The notes under the pieces are model-generated. The model had not been told where the DNA came from and did no database searches. It saw only the letters and a list, made by a program, of their open reading frames with translations. Below are positions 1 to 9,079 of a stretch of DNA of 43,344 bases, one piece after another. This stretch comes from Blastocladiella britannica (taxonomy: Eukaryota; Blastocladiomycota; Blastocladiomycetes; Blastocladiales; Blastocladiaceae), in contig MU624598.1 in assembly GCA_025349905.2 (NCBI GenBank), forward strand, positions 1 through 43,344, written 5' to 3'. Positions within the stretch are counted from its first letter, which is position 1; every line of letters starts with the position of its first letter. The position numbers and the translations under genes are program-made.

Positions 1-87
1 GAGGCGATAGCGGTCGAGGCCAAGATCAGGGCCAATGCCAACGCGGCTGTGGTGGCCCCGACTGAGGCGGCCGTGGTGACGCCGTAG
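1..87 (+). CDS. 3' end of an unidentified protein gene (5'-truncated by the window edge)
   Basis: The first 28 codons read from base 1 form an open Ala/Val-rich tail (ending PTEAAVVTP) closed by TAG at 85-87. It is followed by a T- and C-rich stretch typical of a 3' untranslated region. Nothing in this short tail identifies the protein. The frame is chosen because it is open from the window edge and has the G/C-rich codon use of neighbouring genes; a spurious frame cannot be excluded. Confidence 0.5.
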   Translation, partial: EAIAVEAKIRANANAAVVAPTEAAVVTP

Positions 88-385
88 GGTTTTTTCTTTT
101 GTTCTCCCGTTTTTTTTGCTCTCGTTTTTTTTCCTTTCCTTTTACACCTAGGCAGTTTCGTCTTCCCCCCCCTTCTTTTATCTGGGTTCACTCCCACCCT
201 TTCTCGATTAGGCCTTTCCTTTTGGCGTGCCTGTTTAAGTGCAGGGTCGAGATCACGAGTTTCCGCTTTTCCGGTGGATTTTTGATTGGTTGAATCAGAT
301 GTGCTTCCGCCTCCAGAGAGATCAGAGTCCTTTCGCATTGAAGGTATGAAGTGAGCGCATAAAATTAGCGTGATATAAAGTAAAG
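88..385. other. Intergenic stretch: 3' UTR-like pyrimidine-rich region and U2 3' flank
   Basis: No coding frame or structured RNA is apparent here. Bases 88-190 are strongly T/C-rich with several T-runs, consistent with the 3' UTR and polyadenylation region of the left-edge gene. The remainder is the 3' flank of the minus-strand U2 gene. No T-run directly follows the U2 3' end on its own strand, so there is no sign of a Pol III terminator. Confidence 0.5.
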
Positions 386-569
386 GGAGGGTGCGCGTCA
401 CCCGGCGGTACTGCAGCGCCAGGGACACGCGTGTGCCTATGCCTTGCACAAATGAACACCCCAATTTCAAAAATAAAAGCGACATATAGGGCTCCTTGGA
501 GCCGATAAAGCTGTCACGCTTTATAGAACAGATACTACACATGATCTTAGCCAAAGGCCTTGAGAGGAT
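386..569 (-). ncRNA. U2: U2 spliceosomal snRNA
   Basis: Read on the minus strand, the RNA begins near 569 with AUCCUCUCAAGGCCUUUGGC and continues GCUAAGAUCAUGUGUAGUAU, which matches the nearly invariant 5' part of U2. It includes GUAGUA (complement of 533-538), the element that pairs with the intron branch site. Then follow an AUAAAG/CUUUAU hairpin (stem IIa), a perfect GGCUC-CAAG-GAGCC hairpin (about 490-503) and an Sm site AUUUUUGA (467-474). A 3' hairpin presents UGCAGUACC (about 408-416), as in the stem-loop IV bound by U2B''. The length of about 184 nt is close to the human 188. The 5' end is set by homology; the 3' end near 386 is approximate. The gene lies on the same strand about 95 bp downstream of the CUE-Smr gene. 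Confidence 0.95.
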
Positions 570-612
570 GGGGAACGGGAGAGAGGAGTTTGGGCGAGGT
601 GTGCGATCTGCA

Positions 613-619
613 TTTTATA
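613..619 (-). promoter_or_regulatory. Candidate TATA box of the U2 snRNA gene
   Basis: On the minus strand TATAAAA lies about 45-50 nt upstream of the inferred U2 5' end (569). A CRE-like TGACGTGG sits further upstream near 650-657. The whole promoter must fit in the 95 bp between the upstream gene's stop (665) and U2. Position and composition suggest a TATA-driven RNA polymerase II snRNA promoter; assignment is by sequence only. Confidence 0.5.
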
Positions 620-664
620 CTCTGCAACGTTGCGTCTCCAAGTCCCGACCACGTCACTTACGCG

Positions 665-2848
665 TTAAGCGTCAAGTGAAGTGACAATCAGCTGCCCAAG
701 CCGCTGCGACTCGTCCACGAACCGCGCGCCCATCTTGCGCAATGTGCTCGACACGCACGGCCCGAGCTTGTACCCGCCCGGCGCCGAATGATGTCCGATC
801 CCGACCACCACCGTGAACGGCCGGCGCTCGTGTCCGCGTCGTGCACGCTCCTGCATTTCCTTGGCCCACCACTCTTCCACCAATCCCGGAACAATCGCGC
901 GCGCCTGCCGCACCGTCAGCTCGTGAAAGTCGGCCGTGTACCGCGAGTGCAATCCGGGCGCCTGCGACTGGCGCGCGCGGACCAGCCGCAATGCCTCGGC
1001 GGCCTCGCGTTCCCGAATCTGCTCCGTGAGCTCGTGCCCGTCGTCGGCCAGCGCCACCGCCACCGCGCCACCGAGCTTGAACTTGCCGCTGCCAAACGTC
1101 GCGCGCTTGAGCGCCGCACGTGCCGCCTCGAACCGGTGGGCACGCCTTTCGTATAGCTCGTCCAGCGACGCCTGCTCGCCCCGATTGTTGGTGTTGCCTC
1201 CTTGCTTGGGCCGCGATAGCTGCGGCAGTGGGTCGAGCACTTTGGTCTCGGCCGCCAGCGCGATCGCCGACCGGTGATCGGGCGCGCTTTTTTTGCTGGG
1301 AGACGCGGGGGTGGACGATCCTTGCTTTTTGTTGTGCTTGCGCTTTACTTTGCGGAACTGGGTGTCGCTGGACGAGTCGGCTGCTGCGGCTGTCGCAAGA
1401 ATCGCAAACGCGTTGGGGTGATAGCCCGGTGGCAGGCGCCGCGGCGGCTCAAAGAGAGCGTCTTCTTGGGTCGTCGCCTTTTGCTCAGTTATGTCGGCTC
1501 TAGTGACTGCAGTTGATGGACTCGGTCGCACAACAACGGGTAACGCAGGAGCGCGTCCACCCGCGGCCTCGGCGTACCCGACATTGTCACCGGCCAAAAT
1601 CCCAGCAGCCCGATGCACATCGTCGCGCGCCAGATCGAGCGCGGCCGCAATATCGCGTTGCGAGTGCTTGGGGAATAGCACGGACAACGTCTGGCAGTCG
1701 CTGCTGTGGGGGCTTTGCGCGCGCGACTTCTGTCGTTGTTTTTTCGGAGCGCGATGTTCGGGGCATGGAGACCCGAGATCAATGCACAGGTGTCCGTCGC
1801 AGCGCCAGGGCTCGGCCGCGTCAATCGCAAACAGCGCGTCAATGGCCGCCGGCACGTCCCCCGAGACCATGGCCAGGTGGATTGCGAGCGTCCGCTGGTC
1901 GTGATCGGGAAACACTTGGCGTAGCAGTTCGAGGGCCTCACTGCTGGTGCCATTGCTGTCGCCGTGATCGCTCACGTCGCCGCCACTTGCACTCTTCCGT
2001 GGCTGCGACGACGAGGACGCCGAGGACGACGATCGCGGCGTGCGCCAAGAATGCAGTCCGTCTCTGCCACCGCCGTGATCGTGCTCGACATCGTCGGGCG
2101 GCGGTGGAGGAGGCGGCGGGCGGGGGCGCGCCGGCTCGGTCGCCGACCCCACCACCGCCACATGGTGCATGGCCAGCGCCGCGTCCACAGCCTCGGGCAA
2201 CGTGCTGGCGTGCGCGACGCACCGCACCAGCTGCTCGGCCGTCAAATCCTCAAACATTTCAATCAGGTGCAAGATGAACGATTCGTGCGTGGCCAGCCAT
2301 GCCGGGTCCGGGCGGCTGGCGTCGGCCGCTGGGGCTATCGAGTATGTGGCACCATCGTCGTCGTCGTTGATATCGCCGTCGTCGATTTCGTCGTCGTCGG
2401 TCGCAAAGCTGCTGCTGGTCGCGGTGGACGCGTCGTCGGACCCGAACGCGTGGTACCGCATCACGCTGACGCGGTACGCGGGCGCGCGCTTGCTGAATGG
2501 GGACACGGGCGCCGCCGGGAGTCGCGCAAACGCGTCGCGGCTGAGCAGGACGCCCGAGCACAGTAGCTCGTACGACCGCGGCGCGAGGCCGAGTTTGGAC
2601 TCGACGTACGCAAAAACGTCGGCTGGCCGCGAGACGTTGAGCTTTTCAATAGTTTAAGTTGCTCGTAAGTACGTGTTGTTCTTGTCGTGAGTGGGTCGCG
2701 GTCGCACATGAAAAGTCTGCTCGCAGCCAGACTCCGGGTCCAGCATGGCCAATGTTACTTTGGAAAGGGTGGTCGAGGTGCCATTCATGCCCGCCGAGGT
2801 GTACCCCGACTGGGGCAAGCGGAAGGCCGTGTTACGTTGTTTTGACAT
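665..2848 (-). CDS. CUE2: Cue2/N4BP2-like ubiquitin-binding Smr endonuclease with N-terminal ubiquitin-like region
   Basis: Model: exons 2848-2708 and 2641-665, 66-nt GT-AG intron, 705 aa; the join keeps phase and completes a beta-grasp-like segment. Order: ubiquitin-like region (about 29-95, with a YELLCSGVLL strand), acidic linker, CUE1 (about 169-207), CUE2 (about 281-324, VFPDH), CUE3 (about 363-398, LFPKH), DUF1771 (about 547-607) and a C-terminal Smr domain (about 617-704). The Smr domain shows DFHELTV and VVVGIGHHSAPGGYKLGP, matching the acidic/His motif and glycine loop of the family. Yeast Cue2 and animal N4BP2/NONU-1 with this CUE-DUF1771-Smr plan cleave mRNA at collided ribosomes during no-go decay, recognising ubiquitinated ribosomes through CUE. 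The function is therefore well supported by architecture. The ubiquitin-like N-terminus is my reading of one exon junction and is less certain. Confidence 0.85.
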
Positions 2849-2910
2849 GAGTTCAATTTTTTTGATTGAAAACAACAATTCCATTGGGAACGAGAAAAAG
2901 GTGAAAACGC

Positions 2911-5634
2911 TCATTGCTGTAAATTGGGAACAGGATGGGCACCAAGGACATAAGTGAAGCCAGTAGCCACCACAGATCGGATCGATGGCACCGGAACGTC
3001 GAGTGTACTGCCCGCCGCCATCAGCTCGAGCGCCAGGGCGATCTGGTACATGGCAAGCAACTTGTTCCCGCCGCAGCTGTCGAGCGCCATGTCCAAAACG
3101 TTGGCTGGGCACTTGTTGGTCCCGGCGACCAAATTCCACAGCTCCTCGATTGGCCAGTCCCACCATGTGGCCGCGAGTGCATAATATACTGCAAAAAACA
3201 GCTGGCGGCACTCCAGAAATGCCTTGTTGCTAAGGCGAGCATGGGCCAACTCGTGAAGGAACTTATTTGTCGCTTGGGCCAAAGGCCGCCACTCATAGCC
3301 ATGGCCCTCGGCAACCACCTTCATATCCTTAAAAACGTAGTCGTAGCCTGTATGCAATAAATTTCAATTTCGTGAGAGCTTTAAAAAGCCAAAACAAAAA
3401 AAAAACACACACCGATAAACCAGAACGGTACCCTGTAGGATCCTTTCAGCACCTGGAGAACCGCATACTTGCCAGGGATGGTGGTGATCGGGGTCCCTTT
3501 GGCATCAGATAACATGACATCCGGCGTCGTCGAGTGCAGTTGGTAGCCCATAACCTTAAATGCAAACAGTCTGGACAAACGGTGATCGACAGGCTTGGAG
3601 GGGATCGTCGAGGAGCTCATCTCGTGATTTGACGAGGCGCTCTGGTTGGACGGCGGCCGCAGAAACATGTCTGGATCCGCAGTGAGTCCATGGCGCTTGG
3701 CCGTCGCCATCACGTCAATGACAAGGCAGATCATCTTGCGCATGACAGGCTTGATCGACATGGTGAATGTGGTGCCCTTGGTGGCAAAGTAGGCGAAAAC
3801 GGTCTGGGCAGCATCAACGATGGTTTCCTCATCCAATGCATGCCCGACGAAATCGACAGGGTCCTCGTCGAACAGGGGCGTGGTGCCCATATCATGCACA
3901 GCGAGCAAGCATTGCGACACGAGTTCCGCCAGAGCCAGGTGCTGCGCATGCTGTGCGGCTGCGGTGTCCGGGCACAGAGTGATGTTGTAATACGCTGAAT
4001 TATGGACTCCTACAGAAAGCCCGTCGTGGGCAGTCAGCTCTCCGCGCGCCACAGCGAGTTTGGTGGCGAGGTCCTTGTGGCACTGCTCGATCAGTTTGGC
4101 GTTGGATGCGACCTTATCAGCAACTTCGCCCTGGATGTACTCGTGCAAAACAGCCACCTTGGACTTGATGAGGGCAACGACTGAAAAAGAATTCAATGAT
4201 GAGTAAATAAAACAACCCAGTAAGAGAATGGGTGAATGTACCTTGTTTGCGATCAAGGGCATTAACAAAATCCGGAGTTGGGATGGCCAGGTCGGTCGCC
4301 TTCTTGTCGCTCGCAGGCGTGACCGCGCCGGTTATCTCGCTGCCACCAGCAGTCATGGCCGCGCTGGTCACCGTGTTGTTGCCCATGGCGGTGGCCGCAT
4401 TGGGTGTGTCGTTGTCCACAATCGCGATCGAGTGAAGCGGGCTCGCCGGCGCGTCCACGACCACATCGGCGGCGACAGCCGCGGCAACCGCCTCCAAGTG
4501 CTCCTTGAATCGGATCATAATACTGTCCACTGTTGTTGGATCATGTCAGTGCCAGGGTAATTGCACAAACACACAAAAAAAAAGAGCGGGTCAAACGAAC
4601 CATCGTTGTCCTCCACGACCTTGGGAGTCGGCAGTGCATCTATTTACTCGATCACGTCCGTTTAATTTCGAATAGATCAGAGAAAATATGAAAAAAAAAA
4701 ACGCACCAAAGTCGGAATCCGGCGAAATCACCTGCACCGGAATGTAATAGTTGGATCCGCGCGAGCACGTCGGCGACACTTTGCCGTCCACCGGCATCCC
4801 ACGGAGGGTCGGCGTGATTGGGAAAAGCACAAAGTGACGCACAGTCGGGCCATCGATGGGAAGCGTGCCAATGAGATCAGGGAACTCGGCCATAAAGTTG
4901 GGATCGTAGAGAGTGCCGAGGGGAGGGAAACCAAACTTGAGGCCGGCGCCGAGGTGCTGGATCGCGTTCCAGTGACAGGAAAGCCCCAGGAGCGCGGGCA
5001 GGAACTGGCAGCGGAGGGACGGCAACGCATGGTCCATGTCCAGGTCAGCGAGTACTCTGGTGGCTGCATAGGTGACGGCGTGCGTGAACCAAGCCGCAAC
5101 GGTGCGATCGTCCGTGAGCGCGGCCAGGGCGTTGACAAGCGCGCCGCCCAGGTTCACACGGGTGCTGTTGCCGATCGTGACTTGGGCAACGGCGGCCTTG
5201 ATCGCGGACAAATCTACGTCGCCCGCGTTCGCAAAGAAGTCGCGGATGGGCTGCTTGCCAAAGCCAAAGAGGTTGGCCGAGTCGTGGTTGTGAAGCGCAT
5301 CCAAGATCGACACGAGTGCAATGTAGACGCGGCCCGTGAGGAACGCCTTGACGGCCGGGCGGTCGACTTGAATCGTGTCCGCATTCGGCATCACGAGATC
5401 GGCGTGTTGGTTGGCCAGTGCATTTTTTATCGCGGCCTCCGCATCGGCAAGGGCTGTCGTGAGAATGGCATGGACTCGGGCGCACAGGCCCTCCTTGGAC
5501 GGCGCCGCCTTGTGGACGTTGACGGCAATGCCGCTGGCCAGGAGGCCAAAGGCGGCGAGCTCTTTGAGCACAAGCTCGGGATTGCGGTCGGCGCTATAAA
5601 CGCCGGTCGCAGAGATCTGCATGGAGGAGAGCAT
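2911..5634 (-). CDS. Unrecognised 819-residue protein with an HELAH motif
   Basis: Five exons join in consistent phase: 5634-4707, 4639-4601, 4529-4242, 4180-3413 and 3347-2911, with introns of 67, 71, 61 and 65 nt. The start ATG has ACC in front and a stop codon just upstream in frame. I recognise no family. The N-terminal 310 residues are helical and Ala/Leu-rich with an SPTCSRGSNYYIPV turn. The centre has a low-complexity Ala/Val linker. The C-terminal third is hydrophobic and aromatic (FFAVYYALAATWWDWPIEEL) and contains HELAH at 706-710, followed 31 residues later by EE (742-743). This could be a gluzincin-type zinc site or chance. There is no signal peptide and no clear transmembrane helix. 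The gene is 62 bp upstream, on the same strand, of the CUE-Smr start. Confidence 0.7.
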
Positions 5635-5796
5635 GGTGCGCAATCAAGTCTTTGGCGGAATCAAGCGTTGAGAAGGGCGGACAGCTCCATCTTAAAGAAA
5701 GTCGGGTTTGTGTCCACCACCAACCCATTGAGAGCAGGACGGACACAAAGCAACTCCCAAGCAAACGACACCAAAAAAAAAAAAAAACGGTAGCTG

Positions 5797-8211
5797 CTAT
5801 TGGGGGACACCAACCATCGACAACCATCCTTCCTTCCACCCGGCCACGTTGGACACGGCGGCAACGAGGCCCCAGGTGCCCTCACCAGCAATGAGTCCGG
5901 ATGCGACCGTGAACATGAGCAGCTCGTAGCTTGCCGGCGACCGCTGCATCCACACTTTCCCCATGACTGCTCCCACGGCCGCGGTCAAAGCGTAATCGGT
6001 CCGGCTCGTCAGCATGGCCATCCCGACCGCGTTCCATTGCGGGAGCACCCATGCCCATGTACTGGGCACGATCCATTTCTTGAGTGCCGAGCTGGCAGTG
6101 ACCACGCAGAGCACTGCCCATGCCAGCTGCAGCGATGTTGGCGGAATACGTGTCGCCAACCCTTGCGGATCAACGATGGCTTGTGTAAAGACCTTCCAGG
6201 TGTTGGCGGCCACCAGCGGAAACCCCTGCGCGGCGCAGGCACTGTCGTCGGCCATGATGATGCACGGATACGCCGAGACGTACAGCGTGAACATGGCCGC
6301 GGTGATGGGTGCCGCACACAGCGAGCCAATGAGCTGGGCATGGACTGGAGTACATGACTTCTTTAGTTGGCTCATCCTTTTCATATATGAATGGAATGCA
6401 TGTACACTGCGGCCTCAATGGGGTTTTGCAAATGCTGCCAATCTTGTAATCGCCAATCAGGTCCACGACCTGCGAGCTCGTGCCGGTCCCAACCATAGCC
6501 CCAGACATGCTCATCATCATGTGCCGCTCAGGTGGAACAGCAGGCAGGAACGAAAAGACGCATTTCGTGACTTTGGCAAGTGTTCCCGACGGGTTCATGT
6601 CAGTCGCGGCAGCAGCGGCCGTGGCAATGTACGACAGCCCAATGGCAATGACTAGCGCCAAGCACGCGGTCGGGAACGGAATGTGGAACGTGGCGCGCGT
6701 TGTGACGGCAGCCGCCATGAACGTGGTGAACCCGCCGACCAGCAGCAGACGCCAAGGACGTGGGGGCTTCGGTTTTTCATCCTTGCGCGGTGCTTTGCGT
6801 GGCGATTCCCAGATAAATGAGACGAGCGTCTTGATTCCTGAGCGCACCAGGACATCGACGGCGCTAAAGGCGAGATCGGCCAGTGCATTCGTCACCAGCA
6901 TCGTGATCCCGGGCCACAGGAGCCAGAACCCAACTCCAGGCTCGGCTGGGTTCATGCGCGCGGGTGTCGCCCATGATTGGGTTGCTGGGATCCACGGGTT
7001 TGGAACCCAGCCCAGTCGCTCAATGAAAAAGTGGCCGAGAATGAACCACGACAGGAAGGATCCGACGAAGAACGATATGGCTGATCGGATGCCCATCATC
7101 AGTCCTGTATAGCATCCAGTCTGAGATCTTTTCCACCTGATATGAGAGACTCGTACTTGGAACGTACCGGCACCGAAAAAGGCAAACGACACGGTGAGGA
7201 AAACATTGTATCGCTCCAGCTGGTACACGAATCCGAGCCAACCTGAAAATACCATATATATATATGTGAATCCACAGAAAGAATAGATCAAGTAAAGGAA
7301 GGACAAACCGTCAGCAGGATGCGGACCCGTGATCCGTGGCCCACCGGCCAAGTACCAGAAAAAATGAAGTTCCTTGAGCACCGGGACTGCGTGCGCGCAA
7401 AACAAGAACATGAACGCGCCGCCCAAACACAGCGCCAGCACTCGCTGTTGCGCCAGCACCGCGCCCACGCCGGCGGCTGCTCGCTTGGCCGACGACGAGC
7501 GCTCGGATTTTGCCACCTCATGATCTTGCTGCGCCTCCTTTTCTGCAAATGGATCCGGCAAGATCATGCTCGGGACCCCATCCGCCATACCCGCGGCGTT
7601 TTTAATGGTGCGTGGGAGCGGCATGGCGTGCATTTGCAGCAGCAAGTGGGCGGCACCTGTGGCCGATGGGAATGGGAGATCGGCTCGGCTCAAAAAGTGC
7701 GGACCCAGGGCCAGGGCCACAAACGTCGCAAACGCTGCGAGTGTGGTGGACCAGATCGCGAGTCGGACCATGTCGCGCATAAAGTGTGCGGGATCGAGCA
7801 GCCCGAGCTTGTACAGCGCCGGAATTCCATTGACCCACCCTGCACTGGTGAGGTTGGCGACGGCCGTTGACACTGATACCAGAAAGCTTTGATTTCTTTG
7901 ATTGAGTGTGGTTTTCCCAAGGTGCTATAAAGGCCATACCAGTGCTCTTGGATCGTGGCCCGCGTACCGCTCTCGCCGCCCTCGCCCGAATGGTTCATTC
8001 CGTCGAGGAATCGCAACATTGGAAACCCGATCAGCACCGCAAAGAACGTGGAACCAAAGCCCCAACCAGTCTTGAGCCCGAGGTACAGGCCCGATGCCAC
8101 GGGGACAATGCCAACCAGGATCCCGAGAAGCACCGGCCGTGCGGTGAGTCGCGGTGCGCTTGGTGGTGGTGCCATTGGTGTTGGAGATGTCTTATCCATT
8201 TCGATTGACAT
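5797..8211 (-). CDS. OPT-superfamily (oligopeptide/metal-chelate) transporter, YSL-like
   Basis: Exons 8211-7940, 7886-7309, 7242-7168, 7104-6408 and 6376-5797 give about 733 aa, many-spanning. Family signals: a first TM with GLYLGLKTGW; TIQEH at the first splice site, matching the TPQEN-type motif; then AGWVNGIPALYKLG; TDMNPSGTLAK (OPT NP motif); QVVDLIGDYKIG; AQLIGS; and a C-terminal SGLIAGEG. OPT proteins are plasma-membrane or vacuolar proton-coupled importers of peptides or metal-siderophore/nicotianamine complexes; substrate cannot be read here. The first intron uses acceptor ATCAAAG, because this alone restores the family spacing. The last intron is only 31 nt (6377-6407) or 37 nt by the only phase-compatible sites, so that junction is doubtful. 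The start codon is three bases from the divergent start of the next gene. Confidence 0.9.
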
Positions 8212-8214
8212 TTG

Positions 8215-9042
8215 ATGGGAAAAGAAAAGGCAATGCGCACGCTCGGTCGTTGGCAAATCGCGCTCCCGACCCCGCAGCCGCTGGCATCGCAGTTACCTCC
8301 CGCGCCTCCCGTGGTCCTTCTCGGATGGTGGCACTCGGACCCGCGCCACGTGCAAAAGTATGTCGCGCACCACCAGCGCCGCGGGTCCACGGTGCTGTAC
8401 ACGACGCTCCCGGCGCACTGCGTCACGTTCCCGCTGTACGCGCTGTCGCGGACGATCCGCGCGCTCTCCGACGACCTGTACCGAGCCGCCGACGCGCGTC
8501 TTTTGCCCATGGACAATAATGGTGGTGCCACGTTGCACGCGTTCTCGGGCAACGGCGGGTACACGTACGCGCTAATGAACCAGCACCGGAGCTTGGCGCC
8601 ACTGATAGGCCGCGCGATCTATGACTGCGTGCCGCCGACCATAGACGCGCACGTGCTGGCGACGGGGTCGATCGGGATGCTGGCCAATGGTCCCATGGTC
8701 GAATGCGTACCGGCATGGACACTGGCGGCCGCGCGCGCGTACCTGGCGTTCCCTCCGCACGCGCGGCTCGTCGACCAGTTGAGCGCGGCGTTGCTGGACT
8801 TGCCGGTACGTCCGGCGCTGGTGATGGGCGGAGGGCGCGACCGCGTCGTCACGCCCGATATGGTGCGCGAGTTTGCCCGGACCAGTATCAAGGCAAGGAA
8901 CGCGCCGCTGGCGATGCGGTGGTTCGAGACCGCGGGACACGTAGAGCTGTACCGGCGCGACCCCGAGAGGTACAACCGGTACGTGGACGAGTTTGTGCGC
9001 GGCACGCTGCCCATGACCGAGGAGCCGTTTCCTATTGAATAA
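8215..9042 (+). CDS. TMEM53/DUF829 family alpha/beta-hydrolase-like protein
   Basis: Single exon, 275 aa from ATG 8215 (an alternative in-frame ATG lies at 8233). The fold order matches DUF829: a first strand with VVLLGWWHSDPRHVQKY, a helix, then LHAFSGNGGYTYAL containing the nucleophile-elbow serine (Ser111). After that come VMGGGRDRVVTPD (acid strand) and ETAGHVELYRRDPERY carrying the histidine. The three catalytic-type residues are all present, so hydrolase activity is plausible; TMEM53-type proteins in animals are nuclear-envelope proteins of unclear chemistry. The gene is divergent from the OPT transporter with 3 bp between ATGs, so the two must share a promoter and have overlapping leaders unless the ATG at 8233 is used. 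Confidence 0.85.
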   Translation: MGKEKAMRTLGRWQIALPTPQPLASQLPPAPPVVLLGWWHSDPRHVQKYVAHHQRRGSTVLYTTLPAHCVTFPLYALSRTIRALSDDLYRAADARLLPMDNNGGATLHAFSGNGGYTYALMNQHRSLAPLIGRAIYDCVPPTIDAHVLATGSIGMLANGPMVECVPAWTLAAARAYLAFPPHARLVDQLSAALLDLPVRPALVMGGGRDRVVTPDMVREFARTSIKARNAPLAMRWFETAGHVELYRRDPERYNRYVDEFVRGTLPMTEEPFPIE

Positions 9043-9079
9043 CCCATCGCGGCCGCATAATGAAAAATGTATTTGTATA

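Noticed and set aside
496..684. 62-codon plus-strand open frame
   Set aside because: It lies across the 5' part and promoter of the minus-strand U2 snRNA gene and has no coding character.
2642..2672. A 31-nt intron (GTACTT...GAAAAG) in the CUE-Smr gene
   Set aside because: Its donor phase does not match the downstream frame, whereas the 66-nt intron from 2707 does and completes the ubiquitin-like segment.
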